5,220 bases of DNA, from positions 1 to 5,220 of the forward strand of contig CAITCX010000189.1 of assembly GCA_903890885.1 (NCBI GenBank), in the 5' to 3' direction. The position numbers were made by a program, and so were the translations under genes. This document shows positions 1-5,220 of this stretch, piece by piece. Below the pieces are notes generated by a model. It had not been told where the DNA came from and searched no databases. It saw only the letters and a list, made by a program, of their open reading frames with translations. Source of the DNA: an uncultured Dehalococcoidia bacterium (GTDB lineage: Bacteria; Chloroflexota; Dehalococcoidia; Dehalococcoidales; UBA3254). Position 1 is the first letter of the stretch, and the number at the start of each line of letters is the position of its first letter.

Positions 1-131
1 ATCCTTTACCTGTATGATAGACATCCTCAGCGAGCAGGTCAAGGCACCGGGTTCAGGGCTGTTGATATGGGGTTGATTTTTACCTGCTTATATTAAATAA
101 TGAATTATTAGTAAGACTAAACTGGATAAAA

Positions 132-174
132 TCTGTGCAATCAGTGAAATTCTAAATTATTTTACTGGCACAGA
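132..174 (+). promoter_or_regulatory. Possible 5'-leader stem-loop ahead of the thiolase gene
   Basis: TCTGTGC (132-138) pairs with GCACAGA (168-174). Inside it, CAGT (142-145) pairs with ACTG (164-167), leaving a 3-nt bulge (AAT) on one side and an AT-rich loop of 18 nt. The foot of the stem ends 6 nt before the AGAGG ribosome binding site at 181-185, so folding could affect ribosome access. It could equally be chance, since the stem is only 11 bp in two pieces. It matches no riboswitch family that I recognise. The rest of positions 1-190 holds no convincing gene, and I found no well-spaced -35/-10 pair for the thiolase. Confidence 0.28.
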
Positions 175-190
175 ATTAAAAGAGGTATAA

Positions 191-1429
191 ATGAATAGAG
201 TTGCGATCGTTAGCGCAGTGCGAACACCCATCGGTAATTTTGGAGGTACCCTCCGTACAGTACCGGCCTATCGGCTGGCTCCCCTTGTTCTGAAGGAAGC
301 TGTTACAAGGGCTAATATACAGCCAGAAATGATCAATATGGTGATCATGGGGCAGAACTATCAGAGTGGCGAATATGTCAATATCGCTCGAATGGGGTTG
401 CTGCTTGCCCAGTGGCCGGTGGAGATCCCGGGTATAACACTGGATAGGCGCTGCCCCTCCGGAGTCGATGTGCTTTCATTTGGGGCCATGATGATCCAAT
501 CCGGTAACAGCGAAATATGTGTTTGCGGTGGTGTTGAAAGCATGAGCACTGCCGAGTTCTACTTAAAAGGTGAAATGCGCTGGTCAATGGGCGGAACCGG
601 GGATATGCCTCGCGGCCACGGCAGCCTCTCCACCTGGAGCACACCCTTGTATGACCGGATTCTGCGCGCCAGGGTGATGTCTCAACCGGTCAGCCGTTTT
701 GGCTATGTGCCTACGATGATGACGTGGGGCGAGGCAGCTGCCAAGGAATATAACCTGACTCGGGAAGAAGCCGATAGTTGGGCTGTCAGAAGTCACAATC
801 GGGCTTATGCCGCTATAACTAAAGGCGTATTCGTCCCGGAAATAATTCCTGTTCCTGTTCCCCAGGAAAAAGGTGATCCGGTAATGTTTACTCAGGATGA
901 GCGTCCGCGGGCGAATTCAACTCTTGAGGCCCTTAGCAAACTTAAACCGATCATCGGCGGGATCTGTACCGCAGCTAACTCTTCTGGTGAGAACGACGGA
1001 GCCGCGGCAGTTGTACTTGTTTCAGAATCCAAAATGGAAAGCCTGGGTTTGAAGCCGCTGGCTTATGTGAAAGCCTTTTCTTTCAGCGGAGCTGATCCCC
1101 GTTATGCTTATAAAGCCACCGCAGGAGCAGTCAACGAGGCTTTAAACAAGGCCGGCCTGAAACTTGAAGACATAGACCTCATAGAGATCCATGAGGCCTT
1201 TGCTGCGCAGGTTTTGGCCAATTTCAGGGATTTGGGTATCACAGAGAAAGACTACGAACGTATCAATGTCAATGGTTCTTGTATTTCTCTGGGGCATCCT
1301 CTGGGAGCCACCGGTACCCGCATCGCCACTACTCTGCTTTATGAAATGAATCGGCGGAATGCCAGGTATGGGCTCGTAGCCATCTGTGGTGGAGGGGGTA
1401 TGGGCGCAGCCCTTATCCTGGAAAGATAA
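191..1429 (+). CDS. Thiolase family protein (acetyl-CoA acetyltransferase / 3-ketoacyl-CoA thiolase)
   Basis: A 412-residue cytoplasmic thiolase, close to the usual family length of about 390-430. The family condenses two acetyl-CoA to acetoacetyl-CoA or cleaves 3-ketoacyl-CoA in beta-oxidation; the sequence alone does not say which direction or chain length. The N-terminal half starts with the typical VAIVSAVRTPIG and carries the nucleophilic cysteine C88 in DRRCPSG and the GGVESMS motif (113-119). The C-terminal half carries HEAFAAQ (334-340), the catalytic histidine H369 in SLGHPLGATGTR, and the second catalytic cysteine C399 in CGGGGMG. All three catalytic residues are present. HEAF replaces the commoner NEAF, as known for the FadI/trifunctional-protein beta branch. 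Proline follows the nucleophile where Ala or Ser is usual, and GSC (362-364) replaces the usual GG(A/S). The ATG is supported by AGAGG at 181-185, five bases upstream. The gene appears monocistronic at its 3' side because a terminator follows. No partner dehydrogenase or hydratase gene is visible. Confidence 0.95.
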   Translation: MNRVAIVSAVRTPIGNFGGTLRTVPAYRLAPLVLKEAVTRANIQPEMINMVIMGQNYQSGEYVNIARMGLLLAQWPVEIPGITLDRRCPSGVDVLSFGAMMIQSGNSEICVCGGVESMSTAEFYLKGEMRWSMGGTGDMPRGHGSLSTWSTPLYDRILRARVMSQPVSRFGYVPTMMTWGEAAAKEYNLTREEADSWAVRSHNRAYAAITKGVFVPEIIPVPVPQEKGDPVMFTQDERPRANSTLEALSKLKPIIGGICTAANSSGENDGAAAVVLVSESKMESLGLKPLAYVKAFSFSGADPRYAYKATAGAVNEALNKAGLKLEDIDLIEIHEAFAAQVLANFRDLGITEKDYERINVNGSCISLGHPLGATGTRIATTLLYEMNRRNARYGLVAICGGGGMGAALILER

Positions 1430-1464
1430 AAGCGCAGTTGTTTTGACCTCTTAAATCAAATTGA

Positions 1465-1497
1465 AGGCATGAAAAATGATGATCATTTTTCATGCCT
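1465..1497 (+). terminator. Rho-independent-type terminator after the thiolase gene
   Basis: A perfect 15-bp inverted repeat (1465-1479 against 1483-1497) with a 3-nt loop (TGA) lies 35 bases after the thiolase stop codon. It is followed by CGTTATTTCTT, a T-rich but interrupted tract. The stem has a GC pair cluster at its base and a run of A:T pairs above. Placement and shape fit an intrinsic terminator; the weak T tract leaves some doubt about efficiency. Confidence 0.75.
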
Positions 1498-1580
1498 CGT
1501 TATTTCTTCCCAGGTTTGTAGATAGTCCCCTTTTTAGATAAACGAAGTGTCTTGAATTCTATCCGATGAGTTTTAAAAAC

Positions 1581-1610
1581 AAGACAACTCCTGCACTTTG
1601 AGCCTATAAT
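1581..1610 (+). promoter_or_regulatory. Sigma-70-type promoter for the ABC-F gene
   Basis: A perfect -10 box TATAAT (1605-1610) is preceded by AAGACA (1581-1586, 4 of 6 matches to TTGACA) with an 18-bp spacer. Transcription would start near 1617, giving a leader of about 48 bases before the ATG at 1665. The upstream terminator makes an independent promoter expected here. Confidence 0.5.
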
Positions 1611-1615
1611 AGTAA

Positions 1616-1628
1616 GGTTGAACCGGTT
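1616..1628. promoter_or_regulatory. Overlapping short palindromes at the predicted transcription start (possible operator)
   Basis: GGTTGAACC (1616-1624) and AACCGGTT (1621-1628) are two overlapping perfect palindromes. They fall exactly where transcription from the TATAAT box would start, a usual place for a repressor site. They are short and no regulator gene is in the window, so this is only a candidate. Confidence 0.22.
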
Positions 1629-1664
1629 ATGATAATAATGTTTTAAAGGGAAAATCAGGCATTT

Positions 1665-3665
1665 ATGTTAGCTGTTTCCAATATTTCCAAATCCTTTGGC
1701 GAGCAGGTTCTTTTTAGCGGAGTGACTTTTAACGTGGGGGCGCGCGACCGTGTGGCCGTGATCGGACCCAACGGTTCTGGCAAGACCACTCTGTTTGAAA
1801 TCCTGGTCGGTCATGTCTCCCCCGATTCCGGCTCCATCTCTATGCGCAAGGACATCACTATCGGCTACGCCAGGCAGGAAATCACCCCCGATTCTTATGA
1901 AGGCTTGCTCGACCATGTGGTACACGCCTCAAATAAAATCGCTGGTTTGGAGCATCGTATCAAGGTTATACAGGAAGCCCTGGCTGAAGGCGGCGATGAA
2001 GCCGATCCGCAGGAATTGCTGCAAGAACTGGGAGAATTGCAGCACAAATTCGAACTGGTAGGCGGTTATAACCTCGAACACGAAGCTGAAGTTATTCTGA
2101 GCGGCCTGGGTTTCAAAGAAAAAGATTTTCAACGTCCCTTGAAGGAATTCAGCGGCGGTTGGCAGATGCGGGTTACGCTGGCCAAGTTGCTGGTAATCAA
2201 CCCCGATCTGCTGCTGCTGGATGAACCCACCAACCATCTCGATCTGGAATCTTGCCTGTGGTTTGAGAATTATCTGCGAGCCTATCAGGGCGCTGTTTTG
2301 GTAACCTCCCACGATCGGGCCTTCTTGAACCGGATAGCTCATAAAATCATCGCTATTGAAAAGGATGATGTCATTTTCTTCCATGGTAGTTATGATGAAT
2401 TTGTGGAAGCCCGCAAGCAGAGCCTGGTTGTCCTGGAATCTACCGCTAGACGCCAGAACATCAAAATCAAAAAGGAAATGCGCTTCATAGAAAGGTTCCG
2501 CAGTCAGGCTACCAAGGCTGCCGCGGTGCAGAGCCGCATCAAGGCCCTGGCTAAAGTGGAACGTATCGTCATCCCGCGCAATACCCAGAAAATCCATTTT
2601 ACTTTTCCTGACCCGCCGCGTAGCGGGGATGAGGTGATTTCACTCAAACATGTGGCGAAAGCCTATGACGGCAATATCATATACCGCGACCTTAATCTGT
2701 CTTTGAGAAGAAAAGACCGGGTGGCGCTGGTAGGGGCGAACGGCGCCGGCAAGACCACCCTCTTGAAAATACTGGCCGGAGTGCTGCCCTTTGAGGGTGG
2801 AGAGCGCAAGCTGGGTCAAAACGTTACCACTGCTTATTACGCTCAATATCAACTTGAACTGTTGGACCCTGAGAATACCGTTCTGGAAGAATTAAGAAAG
2901 GTGGCTGCGGATGAGTCTGAGCAGAGGCTGCGGGCGCTTTTGGGCACTTTCCTTTTCAGCGGTGATGACGCCTATAAAAAAGTGTCAGTTCTCTCCGGCG
3001 GCGAAAAGAGCCGTCTCTCAATCGCTAAAATGCTGGTGCGTCCGGCCAACTTCCTGTTGATGGATGAGCCGACCAACCATCTGGATATCAACTCCCGGGA
3101 GATGCTGTCGGATGCCCTGGACGCTTATCACGGTACGCTGTGTTTCATTACGCATGACCGCACCGTCATCAGGGATATTGCCGATAAAATCATTGAAATT
3201 AGAAACGGCGAACCCGTAGTTTATCAGGGCAATTATGATGAATACCTGGACTGGAAAGCGGGACAGGGCCTGGAAGATGTGTCGACATTTAAAGCCAATG
3301 GACGAGGTCCATCCGGGGACGCAACTTCACGCGATGTCCAGCGTCAGCGTAAGGTTGCCGAAGGTACACTCCGCAACACCTTCTTCCGCGAAAGCTCTCC
3401 CCTGAAAAAACGGATAGATGCAATTGAGGCAGAGATGCATAAACTGGAGGCGGAATACAGTGATCTGGAAGCCTCCTTTGCCAATCCGGAATCCTACGGG
3501 GACGCCAATGAGATCAAGGCCCGCACCAGGCGGCACCATGAGTTGAAACCTATCATTGCCAGCCTTGCTCGAGAATGGGAGACGCTCTCGCTGGATTACG
3601 AGCAGAAGAAAGAGGCCTTCGAGCAGGCCAAGAAAGACCTGGCAGTGGAATATTCATCTAATTAA
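1665..3665 (+). CDS. ABC-F family ATP-binding protein, YheS/YdiF-like
   Basis: A 666-residue soluble protein with two ABC ATPase domains and no membrane segments, the ABC-F layout. ABC-F proteins bind the ribosomal E site and act in translation or antibiotic resistance; they are not transporters. Domain 1 has Walker A GPNGSGKT (34-41), Q71, signature SGGWQ (163-167), Walker B/D-loop LLLLDEPTNHLD (182-193, catalytic E187) and switch H216. A charged helical linker, the interdomain arm that reaches toward the peptidyl-tRNA, spans about 245-315 and includes FIERFRSQATKAAAVQSR. Domain 2 has GANGAGKT (357-364), Q394, LSGGEKSR (443-450), FLLMDEPTNHLD (463-474, E468) and H497. Both sites look active. 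A charged C-terminal extension (about 555-664) is predicted coiled coil, as in YheS (E. coli) and YdiF (Bacillus), which are slightly shorter. The start ATG has only a weak AGG (1657-1659) nearby, with AAAGGG further upstream. It is probably a housekeeping translation factor; a resistance role cannot be excluded and is not indicated. Confidence 0.95.
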   Translation: MLAVSNISKSFGEQVLFSGVTFNVGARDRVAVIGPNGSGKTTLFEILVGHVSPDSGSISMRKDITIGYARQEITPDSYEGLLDHVVHASNKIAGLEHRIKVIQEALAEGGDEADPQELLQELGELQHKFELVGGYNLEHEAEVILSGLGFKEKDFQRPLKEFSGGWQMRVTLAKLLVINPDLLLLDEPTNHLDLESCLWFENYLRAYQGAVLVTSHDRAFLNRIAHKIIAIEKDDVIFFHGSYDEFVEARKQSLVVLESTARRQNIKIKKEMRFIERFRSQATKAAAVQSRIKALAKVERIVIPRNTQKIHFTFPDPPRSGDEVISLKHVAKAYDGNIIYRDLNLSLRRKDRVALVGANGAGKTTLLKILAGVLPFEGGERKLGQNVTTAYYAQYQLELLDPENTVLEELRKVAADESEQRLRALLGTFLFSGDDAYKKVSVLSGGEKSRLSIAKMLVRPANFLLMDEPTNHLDINSREMLSDALDAYHGTLCFITHDRTVIRDIADKIIEIRNGEPVVYQGNYDEYLDWKAGQGLEDVSTFKANGRGPSGDATSRDVQRQRKVAEGTLRNTFFRESSPLKKRIDAIEAEMHKLEAEYSDLEASFANPESYGDANEIKARTRRHHELKPIIASLAREWETLSLDYEQKKEAFEQAKKDLAVEYSSN

Positions 3666-3744
3666 CTATTTGATGTTACCGAATTCCTAATATTTTAATT
3701 TTAAGTTCATGCGATTATCCCCATATTCATGCAGTGGTAATAAA

Positions 3745-3954
3745 TTATTCTGGTTGTTGAATAGGTGTAAGTTCGATAGGTATGGCTGCCCTGATATTGT
3801 TATCATCACGGGTAGACATTACTTTTATATCCAGGTCATCCATAATGCTCCGCTTTTCATCAAAGGAGAAGGTCTGAAGTTTTTTGTTCGCATTCTCTAG
3901 ACACTGACTGAGTTTAATTTCAGCTTTTCGCCAAAACCACTCTCTGCTGAATCG
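3745..3954 (-). pseudogene. C-terminal remnant of a large serine recombinase (site-specific recombinase relic)
   Basis: Read on the minus strand, this is open for 69 codons from just after an in-frame TGA (3955-3957) to a TAA (3745-3747), with no plausible start. It encodes REWFWRKAEIKL, then LQTFSFDEKRSIMDDLDIKV, then IRAAIPIEL near the end. A coiled-coil-like helix followed by (F/L)-S-F-(E/D)-(D/E)-K-R, a hydrophobic L-(D/G)-I-K-V strand and a terminal (G/A)-x-IPIE is the pattern I know from the C-terminal tail of large serine recombinases, especially Chloroflexota ones. The catalytic resolvase domain and zinc-ribbon region are absent, and upstream minus-strand sequence runs into the lipoprotein gene. 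A homologous stretch may continue in the +1 frame (codons up to about 4000, AENILTIQQR) across a frameshift near 3940, but I cannot show that. The gene is broken and not functional. The plus-strand open frame over this region is its antisense shadow. The 79 bases between the ABC-F stop and this remnant hold nothing I can identify. Confidence 0.6.
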
Positions 3955-4009
3955 TCAGAATATTTTCAGCTACATTCCGCACGGAAAGTCCAGAGAGTGT
4001 TTTGAGGTA

Positions 4010-4038
4010 TTGACATTGCCCTCCTCGGAATTTACGAT
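4010..4038 (+). promoter_or_regulatory. Consensus promoter placed for a leaderless transcript of the lipoprotein gene
   Basis: A perfect -35 box TTGACA (4010-4015) is separated by exactly 17 bp from TACGAT (4033-4038, 4 of 6 including the key T-A....T positions). Seven bases separate the -10 box from the ATG at 4046, so the predicted transcription start coincides with, or lies within a base or two of, the start codon. There is no Shine-Dalgarno immediately before that ATG, which fits leaderless translation. The TTG that could otherwise begin the longer open frame at 4010 is the -35 box itself. Confidence 0.6.
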
Positions 4039-4045
4039 TAACGGT

Positions 4046-4693
4046 ATGAAAACAAATTATTATGTTGCGGCCTGTTGTATTATTCTGTCTATTTTTTTCA
4101 CTGGCTGTGCAATAGAACCTGTTATAACACCTCCAACTGTTAAGGTTACGCCATTTGCTCAAACGGCCCCTGTCACAGCACCTGGGCCTACTTTAACTCC
4201 CACATCTGTACCGACGCTTATACCAAAGCCGACGCCTACAATTACACCAACTACGCCGCCAATTACAACGCCAACACCATCATCATTTCCAACTTCTGCT
4301 CCTAACCCGACGTCTACACCAACCACAACAAGTAATTCAGATTCGACTCCGGCCAAGCTAATATCCCTGGATTTTAAGCCAAAAAGTGCTGATATCACCA
4401 ACTCAGACCAGATAATTCCTTATACTTCTAGGGTAATTGATGATATGTCAGGGGTTTACATGATAGTATGGTCAGTTACTGGCCCATCCGGTAAATATCA
4501 TAATTGGCAGGCAATTGAAAAATCCCAGGGTGTCTTGGACAAAACTTTTACTGGAACAACCACTCTTCCCAGATATTCTGAACCAGGTTGGCACGTCAGT
4601 CTTTTTGTAACCGATAAACTAGCCAATGAGACTGACTATAAAGAAGCTAATCTCATTAGTATGGGTTTCCCTCACATTATTGACGTTAATTAA
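4046..4693 (+). CDS. Predicted lipoprotein: Pro/Thr-rich stalk plus one Ig-like domain
   Basis: Start ATG 4046 gives 215 residues: a signal peptide with hydrophobic core (residues 7-18) and lipobox FTGC, lipidated at C21; a Pro/Thr/Ser stalk (about 28-98); and a C-terminal domain (about 105-215). That domain has the pattern LISLDFKPKSADIT, then VIDDMSGV, then a T-x-LPRYSEPGWHVSLFVTD block, then GFPHIIDV. I recognise this from Ig-like beta-sandwich repeats of bacterial surface proteins (DDxSGV, LPRYSEPGxW, D-x-x-x-N). The protein is therefore expected to sit on the outer face of the cytoplasmic membrane, with the domain held away by the stalk; a binding or structural role is possible but the ligand is unknown. 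The frame stays open upstream to a TTG at 4010 (12 more residues). An alternative TTG at 4016 has GAGG at 4004-4007, but these starts would put a polar extension before the signal peptide and overlap the promoter, so ATG 4046 is preferred. Base composition is lower in GC than in the ABC-F gene. Confidence 0.82.
   Translation: MKTNYYVAACCIILSIFFTGCAIEPVITPPTVKVTPFAQTAPVTAPGPTLTPTSVPTLIPKPTPTITPTTPPITTPTPSSFPTSAPNPTSTPTTTSNSDSTPAKLISLDFKPKSADITNSDQIIPYTSRVIDDMSGVYMIVWSVTGPSGKYHNWQAIEKSQGVLDKTFTGTTTLPRYSEPGWHVSLFVTDKLANETDYKEANLISMGFPHIIDVN
4127..4330 (+). repeat. Low-complexity Pro/Thr-coding tract
   Basis: Codons for residues 28-95 of the lipoprotein consist mostly of ACx and CCx (Thr and Pro), with TPT/PTP periodicity such as KPTPTITPTTPPITTPTP. 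The codons vary, so there is no exact tandem DNA repeat. The tract gives an extended, possibly O-glycosylatable stalk. It also produces a long spurious minus-strand frame rich in Gly and Val, which is not a gene. Confidence 0.6.
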
Positions 4694-4737
4694 ACTAATG
4701 GCTCATCATTTTGATAAAACAGCCAATTCTTATTAGT
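4694..4737 (+). terminator. Weak bulged hairpin after the lipoprotein gene
   Basis: ACTAAT (4694-4699) can pair with ATTAGT (4732-4737), and the adjoining GGCT (4700-4703) with AGCC (4721-4724), with an unpaired bulge on the right arm. There is no clear T tract. It may be a poor terminator or chance in AT-rich sequence. Confidence 0.18.
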
Positions 4738-4795
4738 AATAGATGTACGCATGAAATAGCAAAAATCCCGATATTTGTCTGATAGGAGTGATTTG

Positions 4796-5220
4796 GTGAG
4801 CAATTTATTGAATTGGTTAGCATCAATTATTGGTGGTCTAGTTGCGTCACTCGTTGCAATCGTTATTTGGGAAAAGTATAGGCAGCCAAAACTAATAATT
4901 GAACTTTCAAAAGAAGGACCATCTATCCAACCTCTTACCGTCGTTGCAAAACGGGCGTTTTATCATTTGCTAGTAAAGAATATAGGAAAATCGCCCGCAT
5001 ACTATTGTAAGATATTTATGCGATTCTACGATGAAAAAGGAATTAACCAGATAATTCCAGAAGTTATTAGTGGGAAATGGGATAGAGGACCTGAACCACT
5101 TATTTATGCACCCGATCCACACAGGACTGTCAACCAGCAGGCTTTACCTATGGAGGTTAAACAGACCTTTTTAATTCCTTACGCCGAAGTATTAGATATA
5201 CATAATAATATTACGGCTGA
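4796..5220 (+). CDS. Single-pass membrane protein of unknown function (3' end outside window)
   Basis: A GTG start at 4796 with AGGAG (4784-4788) seven bases upstream opens a frame that runs off the window after 141 full codons. TTG at 4793 is in frame and could be the start instead. Residues about 8-25 (LASIIGGLVASLVAIVIW) form one membrane helix, followed by positive residues in EKYRQPK, so the soluble part is probably cytoplasmic by the positive-inside rule. The soluble part begins PKLIIEL and contains FYHLLVKNIGKSPAYYC and SGKWDRGPEPL. This resembles uncharacterised proteins with an N-terminal helix and a beta-rich domain with a V-x-N-x-G-x-(S/T)-x-A-x-x-C pattern; no function is known to me. 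The motif KWDRGPEPL may be its most diagnostic feature. The gap of 102 bases from the lipoprotein gene contains TTGATA (4711-4716), with only a poor -10 at suitable spacing, so cotranscription or its own weak promoter are both possible. Confidence 0.75.
   Translation, partial: MSNLLNWLASIIGGLVASLVAIVIWEKYRQPKLIIELSKEGPSIQPLTVVAKRAFYHLLVKNIGKSPAYYCKIFMRFYDEKGINQIIPEVISGKWDRGPEPLIYAPDPHRTVNQQALPMEVKQTFLIPYAEVLDIHNNITA

Noticed and set aside
1..96. Possible 3' ends of an upstream plus-strand gene (frames closing at 74-76 or 94-96), or a minus-strand gene starting at an ATG at 22-24
   Set aside because: Each reading has fewer than 35 codons in the window, none shows a recognisable motif, and the minus-strand ATG lacks a properly spaced ribosome binding site. 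I cannot choose between them.
96..109. AATAAT-GA-ATTATT inverted repeat upstream of the thiolase
   Set aside because: A 6-bp AT-only repeat is easily explained by chance in this AT-rich stretch, and no well-spaced promoter supports an operator here.
1929..2597. Long minus-strand open frame (222 codons) inside the ABC-F gene
   Set aside because: The opposite strand encodes an ABC-F protein with all expected motifs, and this frame is Gln/Phe-rich with no recognisable domain.
3706..3732. TTCATGC repeated with a 20-bp period, considered as a possible attachment-site trace near the recombinase relic
   Set aside because: Seven bases repeated once is too short to distinguish from chance, and the partner end of any element is not in the window.
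3709..3900. Plus-strand open frame of 63 codons between the ABC-F gene and the lipoprotein gene
   Set aside because: No ribosome binding site, Cys/Phe/Tyr-rich unnatural composition, and it lies opposite a minus-strand frame with recognisable recombinase-like sequence, so it is an antisense shadow.
3920..4162. Minus-strand open frame of 80 codons overlapping the lipoprotein start
   Set aside because: Most of it is antisense to the signal peptide and stalk of a well-supported gene, and it has no family pattern. Its end might hold a frameshifted piece of the recombinase relic, noted there, but it is not an intact gene.
4159..4401. Minus-strand Gly/Val-rich frame of 80 codons
   Set aside because: It is the mirror of the Thr/Pro codon tract of the lipoprotein; the repetitive GVGV composition follows from that.

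Overview
The window looks like bacterial chromosome, probably from an anaerobic, uncultured member of the Chloroflexota (Dehalococcoidia-like). This is an inference from gene style: a beta-oxidation-type thiolase, a YheS/YdiF-like ABC-F ATPase, a lipoprotein with a long Pro/Thr stalk, and the C-terminal end of a serine recombinase of a kind I associate with that phylum. No rRNA or other taxonomic marker is present, so the assignment is tentative.

Left half (1-3665): two complete, well-conserved plus-strand housekeeping genes. A thiolase (191-1429) has a clear Shine-Dalgarno and is followed by a strong hairpin terminator (1465-1497). A separate promoter (AAGACA, 18 bp, TATAAT, 1581-1610) then serves a 666-residue ABC-F ATPase (1665-3665). 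The terminator and promoter between them make the two genes separate transcription units.

Right half (3666-5220): this part is more AT-rich and looks like an acquired or remodelled segment. Just past the ABC-F gene the minus strand carries a 69-codon open remnant (3745-3954) that reads like the C-terminal end of a large serine recombinase, with no start and no catalytic domain. Immediately next to it is a plus-strand lipoprotein gene (4046-4693). It is preceded by a perfect TTGACA box, a 17-bp spacer and TACGAT, placed so that transcription would begin at or next to the ATG, giving a leaderless mRNA. The protein is a lipobox signal peptide, a Pro/Thr stalk and one Ig-like beta-sandwich domain. 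The last gene (4796 to beyond the window) has a good ribosome binding site and encodes one N-terminal membrane helix followed by a soluble domain of unknown function.

The thiolase (acyl-CoA metabolism) and the ABC-F protein (ribosome-associated) do not obviously work together. The two right-hand genes are both envelope-linked by sequence but need not be functionally connected. I see no CRISPR array, tRNA, rRNA or complete mobile element. The most interesting signals are the recombinase relic and the leaderless promoter.
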